Shown: positions 31,640 through 42,623 of the stretch, in pieces
Layout of the letters: each line of letters starts with the position of its first letter
How positions within the stretch are numbered: the first letter of the stretch is position 1
From: Phytophthora sp. 'mugwort'
Taxonomy: Eukaryota > Oomycota > Peronosporomycetes > Peronosporales > Peronosporaceae
Length of the DNA stretch: 64,000 nucleotides
Reading direction: 5' to 3'
Assembly (NCBI GenBank): GCA_033558025.1
Contig: JAUCEF010000007.1
Span: forward strand, 3,162,001-3,226,000
Notes under the pieces: generated by a model
The model's input: only the letters and a program-made list of their open reading frames with translations
Database searches by the model: none
Told to the model about the DNA's origin: nothing
Position numbers and translations under genes: made by a program

Positions 31640-33551
31640 TCATGGTCAAGTGTGCCTTACCATTTTCGCCGGCTGTTGCAGAGTCGTGCCGATGATTTTC
31701 AGCAATCAAGAACGATTTTGCGACGGCAATATGACGGGCAAGGATCACGGAAACAAGTTCAACAAGAACGCGTCGCGAGTCGACGTTGTTTGGCCAGTTA
31801 ATTGGATTACCAGCTTCACGGAGGAGGTTGGGGAGGTGGTCCCAGTGCATGTACGGATGCAAAAGAATATGACGGATCTATCCAGAAATACTACAGCCGT
31901 GATAAGTACACAATTCTACCTGAGTATTTTACTTGGGCTCAATCTGGATGTAATGCACAAGTTCGTTGAGGCCGGCCTCTGGGTGCGCGAGCTACAATGC
32001 GGAAGCTGCTTACGCTTCACTATCTTCTGATACCGATTCGGCGTCCGCAACCATGCAGCAACGTGTGCGTGCGATGTGTGTGCTATTACCACGCCGGAGA
32101 AGTCGGCGGCGTCACGACTGACAAGACTGCGGCGATCGGGCGCAACACCAAATCTGTTCGACACAAGTGGTAGGTAAGTTTTGCGTCGTGACGTAAGCAG
32201 CATTTTTATTCCCTCGGTATAATCTGACGTGTACGTTTGTAACATTTTGAATTGCCTACAGGCAAGAATACAATCTTGGCAAGACATCGCGCACCAGCGA
32301 CCATGCCATCATTATCATGGACTACTCGCAGAACCTGAATACCCCCAGCGTAGCCAACACGTCGTCACAATGGTATTTCGCCGGGCTAGTGCTTCGGCAT
32401 TTTTACGAGAATGACAGCGCTCAGACGAACTACATTTACGATGATAACACCAGTGGCAAAGGGCAGCGACCAAGTCAACTCGACGCTGGCTCATTTAATT
32501 AAGGCGAAACTAGGGTGTCGTCGGCCAAAACCAAACTTACTGTGTATGCGGACAATTACTCGGCTAAAAGAAAAACAACCACGTGATCGAGTTCCTGCTG
32601 ACCCCCATTGGCCTGGGAAGTTTGGGGCTCGCGGACTTCATTGTTTTCTTTAAGGGACATACGAAAAAATCGTGCGATCGCGGCTTTGGTCATATTCGCA
32701 AGCACATGGCCACCGTTGAGTTATGACGATGGGCCACGTCATCGATGCTGTCAATGCACACTGCATCAAAATCTGTCAGCGTGCATGTGTCGCGGAGCAG
32801 TGATATTTTCAAGCGTATAAGCCGTTTTTTTATGGACTTCACAAGAATTTATAGGGGTAAAGTTATTCCAGATCTTTTCAATGAATAGCAAGCCCGGCCA
32901 TGTTTCGTGCAAAAAATGTCCAGATTCCGATAAAGAGGACAAGGATTTACGATGGAAGCTAAATGGCATTCTGAGACGAAGGAGAAGGCGGTACGAATCA
33001 TGACCGACCACATCGAAGTCTTGGCACAACTGCCTATTAATGCTGACAAAAGAACCCAGAAGTACAAGTCGATACGGCCAAACGCTCCGCAAGAGTTCTA
33101 GAATGGCCATTTCTACTCAAAGCCGAGCAATCAAGAAGGAGATACCGCGGAGATGACAAATCAATCACGATTATCGTACCGTGCTGCTATGGCGGCAGTA
33201 GCGAAGGGGAAACAAGATCAACGTGGGATACTAAGAGCGTATGACGCGAAACCTTCGATTATGAGGAAGGAAAAGGCGCCGCAAAAGAAGATCAGCTGCA
33301 AGAGGGTTATTGCAAACAGCAAGAAGCGAAAATCTTCGTCGCCTGGAAACGATGAGACGTCATCTGCAAATGGAAGTCCAACATTTTGTTATCGATGTCT
33401 ACGTGATTGTTGTGAAATATTGGAAAATATTCCAAAATATATAACCTGGGATTTGATTTGGCGTGAGAACAATACATTTTTCGACTCGTTAGAGTTCGTT
33501 TTAGTGAATTCTGAGATCAATGCGAATAGTCACGTGCTGCTACCCTCTTAA
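31640..33551 (+). pseudogene. DUF7869-like DDE element relic
   Basis: A repeated oomycete protein type that I associate with DUF7869-like transposase-related proteins can be followed through changing frames. An upstream block has SFTEEVGEVVPVHVRMQKNM and a broken Cys-rich stretch. The core has HAIIIMDYSQNLNTPSVANT, SSQWYFAGLVLRHFYEND and NYIYDDNTSGKG with candidate acid residues. Then LTVYADNYSA marks an Asp-Asn motif, and GHTKKSCDRGFGHIRKHMAT a Cys/His motif. The C-terminal part reads KVIPDLFN, RIMTDHIEVLAQLPINADKR, then a basic tail ending in an open 132-codon frame (33153-33551). At least six frameshifts. It is probably the transposase of a poorly described DNA element. No ends were recognised. 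Confidence 0.6.
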
Positions 33552-34289
33552 AGTATTTTAAGTTCTCGAGCCGGCTATGGAAATATTTTTTACGGGCCTC
33601 GCTCTCGGTCTTCTCCGCACTTAATTCCCCTCCCCCAGTACGGAGGCAAATCGTAGGTGCACAGACTATTTTTCACGTGCTCGATACCAAATTTGTTAAA
33701 GACAGACTACAATTGACATTTGTATAAGCCAGAAAAAGAAACACCAACCGTATATCGGTTAATAGCCCTTTCGGCCGCATCGATTTTGTAACGACATGCT
33801 GCTTATCCAGCGTCGTTCACGAAATCCGTTGACGATTTACTTGATATCGCAGATGTCGTTTAGGCCCTTTATCGGGATTGACTCTTCTTTGTTCGTGGAC
33901 GTGCTGCAGGTGGATATTTGTGTATTGAACCTGACAAACAAAACACGCGAAGCTCTTCTTCCTTCTTTTCGGCGCCGACATCTTCATCTCCGTTAGCGCG
34001 AACAGGCTCTTCCTCGGCAGAAAGTCGCCAGCTCCAGTGGCAGGGCCCTCTTCGTCAGCGACGTCGTCTTCAGCAGCGTCGCCGTTCCCCCAGCAACCAC
34101 GTGCTTCTTTCCAGGAGCCTTTATCTGAATTCCGCGATCACAACACGTAATCGGGCACTCGGTCCAGGCGCCGAAGGTGTTGCCAAATTGCGTAGCAGGT
34201 CAAAGTGTTGATTGGATAGTGTCCTTGACGCACCTTATCACAAAAGTACACGCTAGCATGATATCAAACATTAGGTCAGTGTTAGCATG
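33552..34289. other. Spacer, nothing recognised
   Basis: Open frames here are short and Ser/Pro-rich on the plus strand (SSSATSSSAASPFPQQP) without a domain. No repeats were noticed. Confidence 0.35.
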
Positions 34290-37190
34290 TAGCATCTCAA
34301 CAGAATGAACTTACCGCTTGGAGCCCTTGCTGCACTTCAAACAGTAAAAAAAAAGGTGTCGCCTGGCGCTTAGTGTTAGCCGTCTTGCGGAAAGCGCAGA
34401 CCTCGCACGGTTGCTGCGAGTCACTTTCCTCGACCAACTCACTTATCGTCCATTCCAAGCTTGTGGTTTTCGCTGGCAACACTGTCAGCGTTTTTCGTTG
34501 GCGTGGCGGGACCCCGGGGTACATCTAACAGAACAGGACCAATTGGTGAATGAAATGATGCCAAAACAACAGCATACGTACCGTGTCTGCAAATTCTGCC
34601 TCAACAACATCCAAAAGCTTCGCGTGCAGCTGCATGATAGAACCAGCCCAGCCGGCTGGTCGCCTCGCATTTAAATTTTGCAAGCTCCACGATAAACGAT
34701 GAAACTATTGGCAATTTCCATGTCAATTAGCCGAGTGCTAAACTCTTGTAGTGCTTGCGGAAGCGCAGTGACATTTGCAGCACGTACCGCTGTAGACGGA
34801 GCTGATCGTGCATATCGACCACTCCCATCCAGCGATGGTACGCTCGCATGGCCGTCGGACGGGGGATTGCCTCGCGTTGGCTTGATGTGCAGTGGCCAGC
34901 GGTCTGAACAGAACATCGACAGCAATTAGTTGCCATAAATACAGCTGTAACAGTTCTAGAATGTACCACACGTGGCCATCGCAGTGCTGGTTCCATAATC
35001 TAGCATATAGACGATAGCTTGTCGAGCCATACCATTGCGCTCGTTTGTGGCACGGATTTTGAAGCAACGACCTGGGTTTTGCCGCGGGGGATATGTCTCG
35101 GGTATTTGGATTTCTCCTATTTCAGTGCAGGAGGGGACCTTATTTCTCATCTAGATTGTACCTACAGAGTAGATATCCCACACGAGAAGCTGCAGCGAGC
35201 TTTGGATGGATGTGTAAACGCGGTCGGTAGCAACCGCGTAGTGCACGCCGGGTTGTTTTGGAGGGATAACCTCGTTCATGTTCCGTAGAGTAGCAGCTCG
35301 TCTGGAGCTGTCCTCAGCCGGTGCCGTGTCGTTTGGGCCCCCGTTTGCACTTTTGCCGCAGTAAACCCCAATTTTCACATACAGGATATCACCATGAACA
35401 GTAAATAAAACGCGTATCTACCAGCAGCATATACATCATGCAAGACTTGTCAAATCAAATAAAGCACCTCCCGAAAGGCAAGCGCTTTCCAAGTGGACGC
35501 ATCTGAGTCAAGATGCTGTCTGCGCACAACACAACATGAACAGCTTGGCTCCCCAGCGATGGGGGTTGTCCTTGACAAACTGGCGCATAGTATTGTATCT
35601 GCTTCTCAGGATCATTGCTTCATCGAAAGAGACGATAGGAGGAGTCCGAGCAGCTCAGAACTGTCCGCTGCAGTATGTCCACGATTGACCCACCTTCCAT
35701 GCCTTATCAGCATGCGCCGTTCCGTCCGAGAAATGTAAATTGTACGAGTGTGGATACAGCATTTACGCAAACAGTAGCGTGCATTGCATTGTCTCGTCAT
35801 CGTGAATCTTCTTGTGCGTTGGCTTCTTGTTTGCTATATTTTGTTCCATCGACAACTCGTTATCTCCACTTTGTGCATCCGTCCGACTCATCAACGCTTG
35901 CTTGTGGTATCGGTTTGTCTGACGTTCCACTCTCAACCAGAAGACGCACGACAAAAAGTATAGAAGAGCTCGAGGGGAGACTCCGCACGCAAGCAGCCTG
36001 CGTAGGGTCACACTCACCGGTGTAATGCCCAGGAATCTCATCATAGGTAGCCAAATATGGCTGGATCTACGAGCAATATTATTGAGAATAGATCAGTAGT
36101 TGAAATACGCGATATATCACTAAAGCTCCCATACCTGTTTCCCAGTTATCCACTCTCATTTTCTTCTGGGGGCTATCGTCCATGGCCAACTTGATTAGGT
36201 CGTCTCCCTCAATAGTCTACCATTTGTCGATGACATATTTCCTTATCTCTCGGTCCTCTTCCTTTCTGCAGCTGACATACGGTCAGTAGACGCAAGGCGC
36301 ATGACCTTGCCGTCGATCGAGCGGTCCATCTGGTAGTCCATCTGGCTTGGAGCTTCTGCTCAGGGCTTGAAGCAGGTATCACCACAAAGGGTTCTTCAGT
36401 CCTCCCGCCACTAGGTTCACTTTCTGCCTCAATAAATGAGTTAATCCCATTTTCTTGCTCACTCACACCCATCTTTCGTACCACTTGACTGAGCCGTCGT
36501 CAGAGCCCTCATAGTCCGAATTCAAAGCGCCATCGTCTTTGGCACCGTTGCCACCCGGCAATGGGTGGGGGGAAACACAGCTACATCTGGAATAGTTGTC
36601 ATATCAAGCGACCTTGAAGAACATGGTGGATATACAGCATGTGGTTAAATATTTGATGATTGACCTGGTTGATACAGGTAATGTCACCGCGTAGCTGGCA
36701 GCGGTAACCCGAGATGGCCTAGATGGTGGCGTTTCTTGCGCAAGAGGCAGCGTTCATGCTGACGTCTGCTGCGTAGCTGAAAGCAACGACCGTTGTGAAG
36801 ATGAACGAGGGCTGTTGAGTTCGTCATCGGCGGAACCAGACCTTTCACGGCAACCACAGACACTCACAAAATGATAGGTACATTAGGGATATGTATGCCT
36901 TCAAATGCACCGTACCTGCTGGCATCGTCACTTACCGTATTTTGTGGGGGTTTCTGTCCGCGTCCGCTTCGAAACTCGTGTCTTATTGGTTGGTCCTCGT
37001 TTACGCTTCCCTTTCCCTGTTGATTTGGCAGCCTGCTTCGGCGCCGGCGTCAATCTTTTCTTTTTTTCCTTCGCAGGGGCCTTGCTTTGTATCGTGGCGG
37101 GGCGGCCGTCTCATACTCAGCATCATCGTTCGGCATCTTCTCCGCGGCATCTTCGTAGTCTTCGTCTTCGTCGTCTACCTGCGACTCAAC
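34290..37190 (-). pseudogene. piggyBac-type transposase relic
   Basis: Going down from 37190 the N-terminus is acidic, then lysine-rich (KKKRLTPAPKQAAKSTGKGK, RKRGPTNKTRVSKR), a likely nuclear localisation region. The middle is badly decayed but shows a block near 35700-35560 equivalent to FDEAM..R.R...R.....PH.WG.KLFMLCC in broken frames, the first catalytic Asp region. GVYCGKSANGGPNDTAPAED and VHYAVATDRVYTSIQSSLQL (35378-35170) give the second Asp region (TDRVYTS). Near 34900-34730, AYHRWMGVVDMHDQLRLQRY and VLQMSLRFRKHYKSLALG match the piggyBac MGGVDxxDQ signature with its third Asp. A Cys-rich C-terminal finger remnant follows (EVCAFRKTANTKRQATPFFL). Many stops and frame changes. Confidence 0.78.
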
Positions 37191-37887
37191 ATTTAAAGCA
37201 GTCTCCGCGCACTAATCCGTGTACTGCGCTACCACGGCTTCTTACCATGCAATCTTGGCGTATTCGCAGAAGGTCGTAAAATCCTAGGAACGCCCTTTCT
37301 TCGGGTAGCTTGCCACTGCGGTACCGTGTTCTGCCCCTGTCATCACACCGCTTCTCACGGGCGTTCACCATCTTGGCGTGCATTTCGTCGAGTGCAGTGC
37401 GTACCGCCGTGAGGGGCTTTCGGACCCCTTCGTCAACCAAAAAGACCGTTTGTGGCGTGGTTAGCTCGGCGCAGAATTCTGCGAACCCACTCAACACCTG
37501 GCCGTCAACACAATACCGTAATGCCGTCAGTGGTGTCGTGCCAACCCGTAGGTGAGATGGCGTCGTATTTAATGCCGATGGCCCGCCAGTTGAACAACTT
37601 GGCAATCCTCGAAACGATCCCGGCGTTCACTCAAGGGCTTTCTCTATTGCCACTTAGCCATTCCATTAGCCCCGGTCCAAGGGCGCACCTGAGATTCTCC
37701 ACAACTTGATTCCTGAAATGCGCGCTTTGGTCAGAGACCTGAGGCGAGGCGGGTGAACGCCTTGGTCGTCCAGGTCTACAGCGCGAGTTGCCCAGATGGG
37801 GAAGTAGGATGTCAGAACTAAAAAGCTTCTGGATTCCAAAACACTCCTTTCTGAAACTCCACTGAGGTCAGATTCCACCAGGAACAA
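37186..37887 (-). CDS. Uncharacterised ORF upstream of piggyBac relic
   Basis: A 140-codon minus-strand frame (37605-37186) reads TALRYCVDGQVLSGFAEFCA, PLTAVRTALDEMHAKMVNAR and LPEERAFLGFYDLLRIRQDC. An upstream portion in the same general direction (37887-37666) is in another frame. The composition looks like real protein, but I cannot assign a family. It ends just before the Asp/Glu- and Lys-rich N-terminus of the piggyBac relic and could be the first part of the same gene or a fused host fragment. Probably broken. Confidence 0.35.
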
Positions 37888-38019
37888 CTAGTGTTCTAGA
37901 TGAAGTTGGCGTATATCCTTGTGTAATCGCTATAGGTATCGCTTGTCTTTGAACCTTGGATTCCACCGGAATTAGTTGCTTATAATACAGATCAAACACA
38001 AAGTACGAGGCATCCGCGA

Positions 38020-38169
38020 GAAACATGTCGGCTTGCCAGCAAACGGCAACCTCTAGACGCAGGTAATTTGCCGCTTTCAAGTGGCATTACCGGCGGCGGC
38101 ATGTGCAGCTTGCTCTTGACAAGCTTGAAGCAGACCTGACCATTGACCTAAGCAGCGTCGCCAAGCTCT
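38020..38169 (+). pseudogene. Tigger/pogo-type transposase relic 3, DDE end part
   Basis: The end of a DDE domain is visible. A degraded QPLDAG precedes KWHYRRRHVQLALDKLEADL and TIDLSSVAKL at 38169. QPLDAGxxAxFKxxYR is the third-Asp motif of Tigger/pogo transposases. The reading is cut by the LTR of a Ty3 element and resumes at 42624 after a 4.45-kb insertion. Confidence 0.68.
38165..38169. other. Target-site duplication gctct, left copy
   Basis: gctct immediately precedes the left LTR. The same five bases follow the right LTR at 42624-42628. This fits integration by a Ty3/gypsy integrase. Confidence 0.75.
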
Positions 38170-38321
38170 TGACAAGGTTGCTACATGGATATGCCGGTTG
38201 CCAGCTTAGCGGAACAACCTATAGTGCAACGGCAGTTGGTAGCATCTGTCGTGTGTATATGTCGTGTCCCTAGTTACCTTTCTCATTTACTTTCCAACCT
38301 ACGTAAATAATTCACTTTAAT
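38170..38321 (+). repeat. 5' LTR of Ty3 copy B
   Basis: Begins tgacaaggttgctacatgg and ends near cactttaat. It matches 42470-42623 with about eight differences. The exact right edge is set by the target duplication and is uncertain by one or two bases. Confidence 0.9.
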
Positions 38322-38680
38322 TTTTCTGTAGAGAGTCAAGCGCCCTCTGGAAGCCAAGACAAATCTCTGGACAACGTCCCTCTGCGAGCCAAGGGCATCA
38401 TTTTGAACTAGTTCAAAAGCAAAGCTGCTCAGACACAAGAAGGGTGAAGCACGAAGTGCCGTGAACAAGTACGAATGATTCAGTATGATCGACAAATCGA
38501 AGGGCGTGACCTTCCAAGTATTACGGTTGAGAAGGGCCATACACGGAACGGGAGTACGTGAAAATAACTCTCCCTCGACTCAGCGGAGGATCCGCACAAG
38601 ACTAGTTAGAGTGGAATCAACATTTTAATCTTCTGACCAATTTTAAGAAGTGGAATTCGGAAGGAAAGGACCTTCGTTTT
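38322..38680 (+). other. Leader of Ty3 copy B, no separate gene
   Basis: This stretch connects LTR and gag. The gag reading actually extends upstream of the first ATG with WNQHFNLLTNFKKWNSEGKD starting about 38610 and is preceded by an in-frame stop. A start codon may be lost or shifted. Confidence 0.5.
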
Positions 38681-39385
38681 ATGAGATTGGTCCTGGTCGA
38701 CGAAGCTTTGGAGTCATGGGAAGCAGTAAGTGCAGATAAGGATATGCACAGTGCAACCGTATTCACCCGAACAGACGCGCTATGGGAAAGAACGTACGTA
38801 CGGGCAACATACAACGAGCGTTTGGGAGAGGAGGTCTTCCTGTTTGCAAAGCGTCGCAATGAGACTGTCTCCCAATGCCATCAGAGGACGCGATACTTGA
38901 CCCGAATGCTGTCTAAGCTGCAACCGAATTCGATGGTATTGGATGAGAAATCGTTAATTCGATGCTTTAAGCGTGCCATACCAACCGACTGGAAGCGAGC
39001 GTACGATTGTAATGGAATTACTCTCAATCGCATGCTTCAAAGGTCCAGTATTTTGAACGCCTCGAGCAGTCCTGGAGACGTCAAAACAAGGAGTACGGAT
39101 CAAAACAAAAGTCCGAAAAAAACAAACATACGCGTTGGAAAATGTAACTTCAGCCGCGTTGATAATAATAATGCTAAACGCAGCAGTAGCGCAAATATGT
39201 TTCGATCGAGAAAACCCCAGATCAATAGCAACAAGTGGTGTAAGCTGCACAATACATGTTCACGTAGTGACAGTGAATGCTTTACGCAAAATAAGAGTTC
39301 CAATGCGCACAGCAACCGCAAGTACACGTCGAAGAAGACGGGGGGGGGCGGTAAAGTTGACGAATGTAGAGGAGTCTTAGTCTGA
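38610..39385 (+). pseudogene. gag: gag of Ty3 copy B
   Basis: The frame is open from about 38610 to 39385, with the first ATG at 38681. It reads LRFMRLVLVDEALESWEAVS, ERLGEEVFLFAKRRNETVSQ, YLTRMLSKLQPNSMVLDEKS and RCFKRAIPTDWKRAY, a capsid-like helical domain. A Lys/Asn/Ser-rich basic part follows, then the knuckle KWCKLHNTCSRSDSEC. The knuckle is of the C..H...C type and is missing one canonical His. The C-terminus is basic and ends in a Gly run. The upstream start is uncertain, so I call it a pseudogene although the frame is long and clean. Confidence 0.72.
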
Positions 39386-39413
39386 TTATAGCGAGAGCAA
39401 GGTTACCACAAGT

Positions 39414-39943
39414 ATGTTGCAAGAAAACGCTGGTGGTATTGGCAGATCGATGCGGCTCCGGGTTCGTCTGCCAAATAACAAGGAGATACGGGTGGCTCTA
39501 GTGGATACTGGATGTGGTACTAGTTACATTAACTCCAAGCTCGCCGCAGAAAATATGAAATTTGGATTCAAGATGGAGCCTTCGTCCATGACATTTGAGC
39601 AAGGCAATGGTATGGTCGAAGCTGATGAGAACATGGCGCATCAGCTTCGACCATACCATCGACTTGCTACTATGGCTCACGCATTACGCATCAATTTGCA
39701 GTAATCAAAAACACGAAGGACGAGATGGGCATTGGACGTGATTTATTGGGAGTCTTAGATATCATTGTCAACTTCAGAGATGGTATGGTCGAGTGGAATG
39801 GTAACCCTGTGGCGTTAAATACGGTCGCCAACGAAAAATCCAGTGGTCAACCCTCACAGATGGATTTCCCTGATGAACTTAAGGAAATTAATGATACATC
39901 CGTAACCCCGGAAGAAATGATTGGTGATGCTGAGATTGATTAG
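39414..39943 (+). pseudogene. Protease region of Ty3 copy B
   Basis: MRLRVRLPNNKEIRVALVDT runs into DTGCGTSYINSKLA, a retropepsin DTG active site. The domain is then disturbed by a perfect 21-bp inverted repeat (39607-39659) and a frameshift at about 39700. It resumes with IGRDLLGVLDIIVNFRDGMV and EWNGNPVALNT, the end of the protease. An acidic linker follows. Confidence 0.75.
39607..39659. repeat. Perfect 21-bp inverted repeat
   Basis: The arms are 39607-39627 and 39639-39659, containing tggtatggtcgaagctgatg and its exact reverse complement, with an 11-base loop agaacatggcg. It lies inside the protease reading frame, which stays open across it. Confidence 0.92.
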
Positions 39944-39999
39944 CCAGCGTATATACAAGTGGAGAAGTTTACTGACGGATTACAAGAGTATGTTCAACG

Positions 40000-41270
40000 G
40001 ACATTTGGGTTGCAGACCCAATTTATGTGCTGCCGGTTGAAAAACGGTGTACCCCTGTTCACGCTCGTCCATATTCAATCGTTAAAGTGAAGAGGAAGGT
40101 GCTCGCAAACAGATATAACGTCTCATTAAGTTGGACGTTTTAGAACAAATTTTCGATAGTGAGTGGGTATCACCGGCATTTTCCTGAAGAAGCCGGATGG
40201 ACGACTGCGACTGTTAACGGACTTTCGCGCGCTCAACAAGTCCACCCAGAGAAGCCCACATGATGCCCCGTTAATACGTGAAGTACTCGGACACCTAGGT
40301 TGAGCAAAATATTTCTCGTCGTTGGATGCAAATATGGGATACTATGCGTGCCAGCTGTCGAAGTCTAGCAGGCGGTTTACGGCATTTTGCACTCCCTTCG
40401 GGACGTTCCATTACAAACGTCTGCCTGTGGGTGCTCTAGATGAATACCAAGCGTGCATGGTCAAAATCAATTACTCCATTATTCCTAAAAAAAATTATGA
40501 AGGACCTGAATTTCGTGATTGTTTATTTGGACGATTTCGAAGACGACATGTGGAACACTTACGCATTGCACGACTATAACGTAACCTTAAACGGCAAAAA
40601 GTGCCACATTGTTTTGTAAATCCATGGAGAATCTAGGCTTTGCGCTTTGCGCTGAAGGTATTCAACCACAGAAAAAGAAAAAAACGAGCGATCACACAGC
40701 TAACAGCACCAAAAATGAAGAAACAATTTCGGAGATTTCTGGTAATGGTCAACTATTATCGCAAGATGATACCAAGCAAATCCGCTATGCTCAAACAATT
40801 TACTCGAATGACCTCCCCCAATGCAACATTTCTGTGGACTTCAGTGGAGAATGATGCCTTTAAAGGATTAGAAAATACTAGCCCAATCCGTTTGCTATCG
40901 TTCCCTGATTTTACCAAGCCATTTGAGATCTATGCCGATGCAAGCGGTAAACAGCTTGGATAATTGATCCAACAAGAAAATAAGCTGATTGCGTGTTATT
41001 CTAGAACTCTCACCCCAGCACAGCAACTTTATACAACTATGGAGCTTGAACTACTGTCAGTTGTGGAAATATTGAAGGAAATCTCGTACAATGCTTTTTG
41101 GATTCCGGTTGTGGTAGAGACAGATCACAAGAATTTAATTTTCCCCACTGAAAATTCACTAACCGTTAAGCGATGGAATTGCTTCTATCGGAATATCGTC
41201 TATCTTGCAAATACGTGCAAGGCAAATCTGACATTGGGGCCGATGCGTTTTCACGTATAAATTACGAGAA
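40000..41270 (+). pseudogene. pol: Reverse transcriptase / RNase H of Ty3 copy B
   Basis: In shifting frames: FLKKPDGRLRLLTDFRALNK, LDANMGYYACQLSKSSRRFT and AFCTPFGTFHYKRLPVGALD. The catalytic YxDD is decayed (a YLDDF-like remnant in FVIVYLDDFE, on another frame near 40520). Then comes FRRFLVMVNYYRKMIPSKSA. RNase H: PFEIYADASGKQLG with its Asp, IACYSRTLTPAQQLYTTMEL, VVVETDHKNLIF and a KSDIGADAFSR end. These enzymes make and degrade the RNA/DNA hybrid. At least five breaks. Confidence 0.8.
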
Positions 41271-41429
41271 TAAGGCCGACGGTGACAAAAACAGAACGAT
41301 GAAAGCTATGATCATTGATCCCGTTGAATGTGTTCTGGAAGTAAATTATATTAAGCGGCATCAAAATGAAGATGAATTAACTCAAATGCTGATTTCAAAA
41401 ATGGCTAAATGGAACTGGTGATCCCGATT

Positions 41430-42400
41430 ACCGCATTGATAACATGATGGGTGTTAGACTACTCACGTCTCAAAAACGTGTAGTGGTTCCTATGGCATTA
41501 CGTGATGAAATGATTGCATGGTATCACGCTAACCTTGTGCACCCTGGGGCTAAAAGACAATACCACACAATGAGATTTGTATTCTACTGGTCCGGAATGA
41601 AAAGGACTATCGTGGAATTTTGCAAAAAGCATGAAACGTGAAAAAAAAAGTCAAACTGCATGGAGGTAAACAATCATATGGAAAACTTCCTCCTCGTGAA
41701 ACGCAAGTAGTTGATCCATTCGATGTAGTTCATTTTGATACCATCGGGCCTTACGGAAACGAATGGCAATATGTCCTCACGGTAATCGATGAAGCCATCC
41801 GCTGGCTGGAAATGTCGGTGCAGGCAAATAACCGGAAAAAAAGACAGCGGAAAACTTCGACGCAACATCGCTATTTCGTTATCCACGACCGAATGAAGAT
41901 ATTTTCGATCATGGCAACGAATTTAACAGCAGCGAATTTCGTGAGATGCTGGTAAGCTATGCGATCAAGGCCAAACCAATTTCGGTGAAGAACCCCAAGC
42001 AAATGCAATTGGCGAGCATGTTCATTTAGTGCAGAACAATTGCATTCGCTGCTAACCAAACACTGACTGACATAAGATAATTCCATACGCTGCTTTTGCT
42101 GTTAGGACAAGTTATCACAGTATTCTCGAAACAACGTCAGAGCACCTGTTTGTTTGGGCAAGACTTAATCACACTAAAACTGTATGAAGCAAATTGGAAC
42201 TACCCCAGTAAGCGACGTTTTGACGCGATTCTACGAGGAAACGACCGCGAGAACGCTACACGGCTTCAACACTTCTACAATGTTGGTGACCGTGTTTCGA
42301 GTTATAGCCAAGGATCGGCGCAACAAGCACAGAAAAATTGCAAAAAGATCACTTGCGATTACTGCCATTCATGACATCAGGACCGTGAGTCTCCCAGCAA
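41430..42400 (+). pseudogene. pol: Integrase of Ty3 copy B
   Basis: RVVVPMALRDEMIAWYHANL, VHPGAKRQYHTMRFVFYWSG and IVEFCKKHETC-type give the HHCC finger (H..H..C, with the last Cys beside a stop). The core has PRETQVVDPFDVVHFDTIGP with the first Asp and YVLTVIDEAIRWLEMSVQAN. The DNxxEF region is read as NEFNSSEF in a shifted frame, then LVHVQNN-like remnants with heavy decay. A C-terminal part shows FDAILRGNDRENATRLQHFY. No chromodomain is seen. Confidence 0.75.
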
Positions 42401-42469
42401 GGTGCCACACACAACAAGTGAACATCAGACAGTTTTTCCATAATACCTGACTTTCGGTATGGGGGCGAG

Positions 42470-42623
42470 TGACAAGGTTGCTACATGGATATGCCGGTTG
42501 CCAGCTTAGCGGAACAACCTATAGTGCAACGACAGTTGGTAGTATCTGTCGTGTGTATCTGTCGTGTCTCTAGTTACCTTTCTCATCTACTTTCCAACCT
42601 AAGTAAATAATTTCACTTTGGAT
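42470..42623 (+). repeat. 3' LTR of Ty3 copy B
   Basis: Direct copy of 38170-38321, beginning tgacaaggttgctacatgg and ending near cactttggat. It is preceded by a purine-rich tract. The gctct target copy follows directly. Confidence 0.9.

Larger units (their letters stand above)
38170..42623 (+). mobile_element. Ty3/gypsy element (copy B), complete, short LTRs
   Basis: A 4.45-kb element in plus orientation with LTRs of about 152-154 bp, flanked by gctct. Order: LTR, leader, gag, protease, reverse transcriptase, RNase H, integrase, purine tract (tatgggggcgag at 42458-42469), LTR. It lacks a chromodomain in recognisable form and belongs to another lineage than copy A. Its base composition is clearly richer in A and T than copy A. 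All pol domains carry frameshifts or stops. Confidence 0.88.
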
